Assembly (NCBI GenBank): GCA_017519685.1
Contig: JAFWRV010000437.1
Span: 1-7,552, forward strand
Source: Clostridia bacterium
GTDB taxonomy: Bacteria > Bacillota > Clostridia > Oscillospirales > Acutalibacteraceae
Direction: 5' to 3'
Length of the DNA: 7,552 nt
The translations under genes and the position numbers were made by a program. The notes beneath the pieces are model-generated. The model did not search any database. It saw nothing but the letters and a program-made list of their open reading frames with translations, and was not told the origin of the DNA. Positions 5,178 through 7,552 of the stretch are shown one piece after another. Each line of letters opens with the position of its first letter. Within the stretch, counting starts at the first letter, position 1.

Positions 5178-7552
5178 TGATTCAGAAAACTGCCCGTTTC
5201 ATAGCGAGGCATTCAAAAATAATGCTGATTGTCGCGACCGTGCTTCTCATCCCTTCCGTCATCGGCTATCTCGGAACATTCATAAATTATGACCTGATGA
5301 GTTATCTTCCCGGTGATATTGAGTCGGTGCAGGCGGAAAAAATCCTCGATAAGGATTTTGAAAGCGCGGCTAACGCCTTCCTCGTTATCGAAAATATGAA
5401 AAGCAAAGATATCGTTTCGCTCAAGGAAAAAATCTCCGCGGTTGACGGCGTAAACTCAGTCACCTGGACGGATGATATCGTTGATATAACGATACCCAAA
5501 ACTATCCTTCCCGAAGCGCTGACCGATATATTCTATTCTTCCGACGGAAAATCCACGCTGCTGATGATTCAGTTTGAGGAGGGCTCCGCCACCACAAAAA
5601 CAATGAACGCCGTCAAAGAAATCAAATCGCTGCTCAATAAGCAGTGCTTCCTCAGCGGTATGTCGGCAATCATTGAGGACACCAAGGAACTGACCGACTC
5701 CGAAGCGCCGAAGTATATCGCGATCGCAATTGTACTCGCGCTTATCGCCCTCTCGCTGACAATGGATTCCTGGGTGCTTCCGCTTGTGCTTCTGACCGCG
5801 CTCGGCTACGCGGTAATTTACAATATGGGCACAAACATCTTTATGCCCGGCGGAATTTCCTATATAACGCAGAGCATCGCGGCCATTCTCCAGCTCGGCG
5901 TCACCATGGATTATTCGGTCTTTCTGCTCGACAGATTCAATGAGGAGCTTGAGAAAACCGATAACAGAACGGAAGCCATGACAAAAGCGATAGCGGCAAC
6001 CTTCACCTCTCTCGCCAGCTCATCGCTGACAACGGTCTTCGGTTTCCTCGCGCTCTGTTTCATGAGCTTCACGCTCGGTCTTGATATCGGAATAGTAATG
6101 GCAAAGGGCGTTCTGCTCGGCGTGCTGACGGTTGTCACGGTTCTTCCCTCTTTCATTATTCTGTTTTATAAACCGATTTACCGCTTCAGACACAAGCGTC
6201 TTATCCCGAATTTCAAACCGCTCAACGAATTTATCGTAAAGCACCGCAAGGTGTTTGCCGTTATTTTCCTGGCTCTTATTATTCCGTCATACATCGCGAA
6301 AAGTCTTGTTCCTCTTGATTACAATGTTTCAAACGCTCTGCCCGAACAGCTCGATTCGGTTCAGGCGCTCATTAAAATGAAAACCGACTTCAATATGGCA
6401 ACGACACATTTTGTCATCATTCACGACGACGTACCCTCGGGAAAAGTCTCGCAGATGATTGACGAAATAGAAGATGTTGACGGTATCTCAAATGTCATTT
6501 CGCTCAACTCTTTTGTCGGGCCCGCCATCTCGGGCAAGATTCTTCCCGACGCGGTAAAAGACATCTGCTTCAAAAACGGCTGGCAGCTTATGATGGTCAA
6601 TTCCGTCTATAACACCGCCTCCGATGAGGAAAACACGCAGATAGACACGCTGACGGAGATTGTCAAAAAATACGACCCCGCCGGTTATCTGACAGGCGAG
6701 GGAGTTATGTCAAAGGACCTCATAGCGGTAACCTCAAAGGATTTCAAGATAACAAGCATTCTTTCCATCGGCGCGATTTTTATTCTTATCGCGATCTTCT
6801 TCAAATCCATTGCCGTGCCTGTTTTCCTGGTGATTGCGATTGAACTTGCGATCTTCATCAATCTCGCCTGCGCGCTTGTTACGGGAGCCGACGTTTCGTT
6901 CATCGCTCCGACAATCATAAGCTGTGTTCAGCTCGGCGCCACGGTTGACTACGCAATCCTGATGACATCACGTTTCAGAGAGGAACTGAAATCCGGAAAA
7001 GACAAGGTCACAGCGATGATTGACGCCGCGAAAGAGGCAGACAAATCAATCTGCCAGAGCGCTCTCGTCTTTTTCTGCGCCACATTCGGAGTTTACTGCG
7101 TCTGCAATATCGAAATAGTCAAATCCATCTGTTCAATGCTCGCAAGGGGCGCCGCAATCAGCGGAATCGTAATAATTGTTTTCCTGCCCGCCATCCTTGT
7201 TGTCTTTGAAGGAGTTATAAATAAACTGACTGTCGGCTGGAAAAGCGCCGCGGCAGCCGGAGAGAAAGGAGAAGCGGAAAAGATGAAATCTTCATCCGTC
7301 AAAAAAATAATCGCGCTCGGAACAGTCATTTCAATTCTGTTTTGTATGACTGCCTGCGGGCAGAAAGAAACGGAAACGGCGGCTGACAGCTCAGCGGAAG
7401 TTAAAAGCGTAAGTCAGCCGGTATATACCGCCGCTCCGGGTTCTGTTTCAAAAGCCGAAACGGTATATATCAATATCAATAACGACGGCTCGGTTGCCGA
7501 TGTCAATGTAACGGACTGGATTCATACCGATAAAGGCGAGGTCTGCGTAAAC
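5177..7552 (+). CDS. MMPL-type RND transporter fused in frame to a lipoprotein-like C-terminal region (partial)
   Basis: Inner-membrane RND-superfamily exporter of the MMPL/YdfJ type, 792 residues visible and open at the window end. Helix 1 is at about 15-34, with an extracellular loop at 35-178 (starting NYDLMSYLPGD). Helices 2-6 lie between about 180 and 331; helix 7 is at 359-376, with a second loop at 377-524, and helices 8-12 lie between 525 and 677. Each half carries the proton-relay pair of the family: D245-Y246 in GVTMDYSVFLLDRF and D591-Y592 in GATVDYAILMTSRF, showing an internal duplication. This is a full-length transporter of about 700 residues. The frame then continues without a stop through a charged linker (678-710), a hydrophobic stretch (711-726), Cys727 and an outward-facing domain. 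I checked the frame codon by codon from 5177 to 7552 and found no stop. Substrate unknown; lipid, peptide or drug export are family possibilities. The adjacent TetR gene presumably controls it. Confidence 0.92.
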   Translation, partial: MIQKTARFIARHSKIMLIVATVLLIPSVIGYLGTFINYDLMSYLPGDIESVQAEKILDKDFESAANAFLVIENMKSKDIVSLKEKISAVDGVNSVTWTDDIVDITIPKTILPEALTDIFYSSDGKSTLLMIQFEEGSATTKTMNAVKEIKSLLNKQCFLSGMSAIIEDTKELTDSEAPKYIAIAIVLALIALSLTMDSWVLPLVLLTALGYAVIYNMGTNIFMPGGISYITQSIAAILQLGVTMDYSVFLLDRFNEELEKTDNRTEAMTKAIAATFTSLASSSLTTVFGFLALCFMSFTLGLDIGIVMAKGVLLGVLTVVTVLPSFIILFYKPIYRFRHKRLIPNFKPLNEFIVKHRKVFAVIFLALIIPSYIAKSLVPLDYNVSNALPEQLDSVQALIKMKTDFNMATTHFVIIHDDVPSGKVSQMIDEIEDVDGISNVISLNSFVGPAISGKILPDAVKDICFKNGWQLMMVNSVYNTASDEENTQIDTLTEIVKKYDPAGYLTGEGVMSKDLIAVTSKDFKITSILSIGAIFILIAIFFKSIAVPVFLVIAIELAIFINLACALVTGADVSFIAPTIISCVQLGATVDYAILMTSRFREELKSGKDKVTAMIDAAKEADKSICQSALVFFCATFGVYCVCNIEIVKSICSMLARGAAISGIVIIVFLPAILVVFEGVINKLTVGWKSAAAAGEKGEAEKMKSSSVKKIIALGTVISILFCMTACGQKETETAADSSAEVKSVSQPVYTAAPGSVSKAETVYININNDGSVADVNVTDWIHTDKGEVCVN
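7283..7552 (+). other. Lipoprotein-like signal segment and extracellular domain, in frame with the RND transporter
   Basis: From M703 of the transporter frame the sequence reads like the start of a lipoprotein. There is a basic n-region (MKSSSVKK), a hydrophobic core (711-724), a lipobox-like MTAC with Cys at codon 727 (7355-7357), then a Ser/Thr/Glu/Ala-rich linker. A folded-looking stretch follows, ETVYINI..DGSVADVNVTDWIHTDKGEV (761-789). AAAGGAG (7265-7271) lies 11 nt before ATG 7283, so independent translation start is conceivable. The topology also fits a thirteenth helix leading outwards from the cytoplasmic end of helix 12. Whether it is a fusion, an internal start or both cannot be settled here; the domain is truncated by the window end. 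Confidence 0.6.

Noticed and set aside
7283..7552. A stand-alone lipoprotein gene starting at ATG 7283 as the sole interpretation
   Set aside because: No stop codon separates it from the transporter frame, so the simplest reading is one CDS. The internal start is kept as an alternative, not called as a separate gene.
1..7552. tRNA, rRNA, CRISPR arrays, insertion sequences, riboswitches or attachment sites
   Set aside because: No cloverleaf, regularly spaced repeats, transposase-like coding or terminal inverted repeats were seen; intergenic regions are too short or lack the conserved cores of known riboswitches.

Overview
The window looks like chromosomal DNA of a Gram-positive, low-to-mid G+C bacterium, most likely a gut-type member of the Clostridia. 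The grounds are strong AGGAG/GGAGGTGA ribosome-binding sites, near-consensus sigma-A-type promoters, a WG-repeat/SH3b surface protein, a TetR plus MMPL-type RND transporter pair, and a lipoprotein-like segment of Firmicute style. The species cannot be named from sequence alone. The window is densely coding and shows no sign of a mobile element, RNA gene or CRISPR array.

Layout. (1) Bases 1-965, minus strand: an exported alkaline phosphatase, cut by the window edge after 321 residues, with nearly the full active-site set visible. (2) Bases 966-1083: a short divergent intergenic region with one good promoter in each direction. (3) Bases 1084-4331, plus strand: a tight three-gene unit made of a membrane-anchored WG-repeat/SH3b protein of unknown function, L-rhamnose isomerase (rhaA, starting 3 nt after the previous stop) and rhamnulose-1-phosphate aldolase (rhaD, with a 4-nt ATGA overlap). 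The aldolase ends the unit. No rhamnulokinase, rhamnose transporter or rhamnose regulator is seen here. (4) Bases 4332-4577: an A/T-rich trailer with inverted and tandem repeats, a strong intrinsic terminator at 4436-4472, then a promoter framed by two copies of the palindrome TGACY-N3-AGTCA. (5) Bases 4578-7552, plus strand: a TetR-family regulator overlapping by 1 nt an MMPL-type RND transporter that stays open to the window end.

How the genes work together. RhaA converts L-rhamnose to L-rhamnulose, and RhaD cleaves rhamnulose-1-phosphate to dihydroxyacetone phosphate and L-lactaldehyde; the kinase step between them must be encoded elsewhere. The TetR protein probably represses its own promoter through the paired operators, and so also the transporter. 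The transporter has the expected twelve-helix, two-half design with a DY proton-relay pair in each half (D245-Y246 and D591-Y592).

The most unusual feature is the 3' end of the transporter gene. After helix 12 the same reading frame runs without a stop into a segment that looks like a complete lipoprotein signal peptide (candidate start M703, lipobox Cys C727) and then into an extracellular-type domain. This is either a genuine transporter-lipoprotein fusion or a pair of genes that have lost their stop codon.
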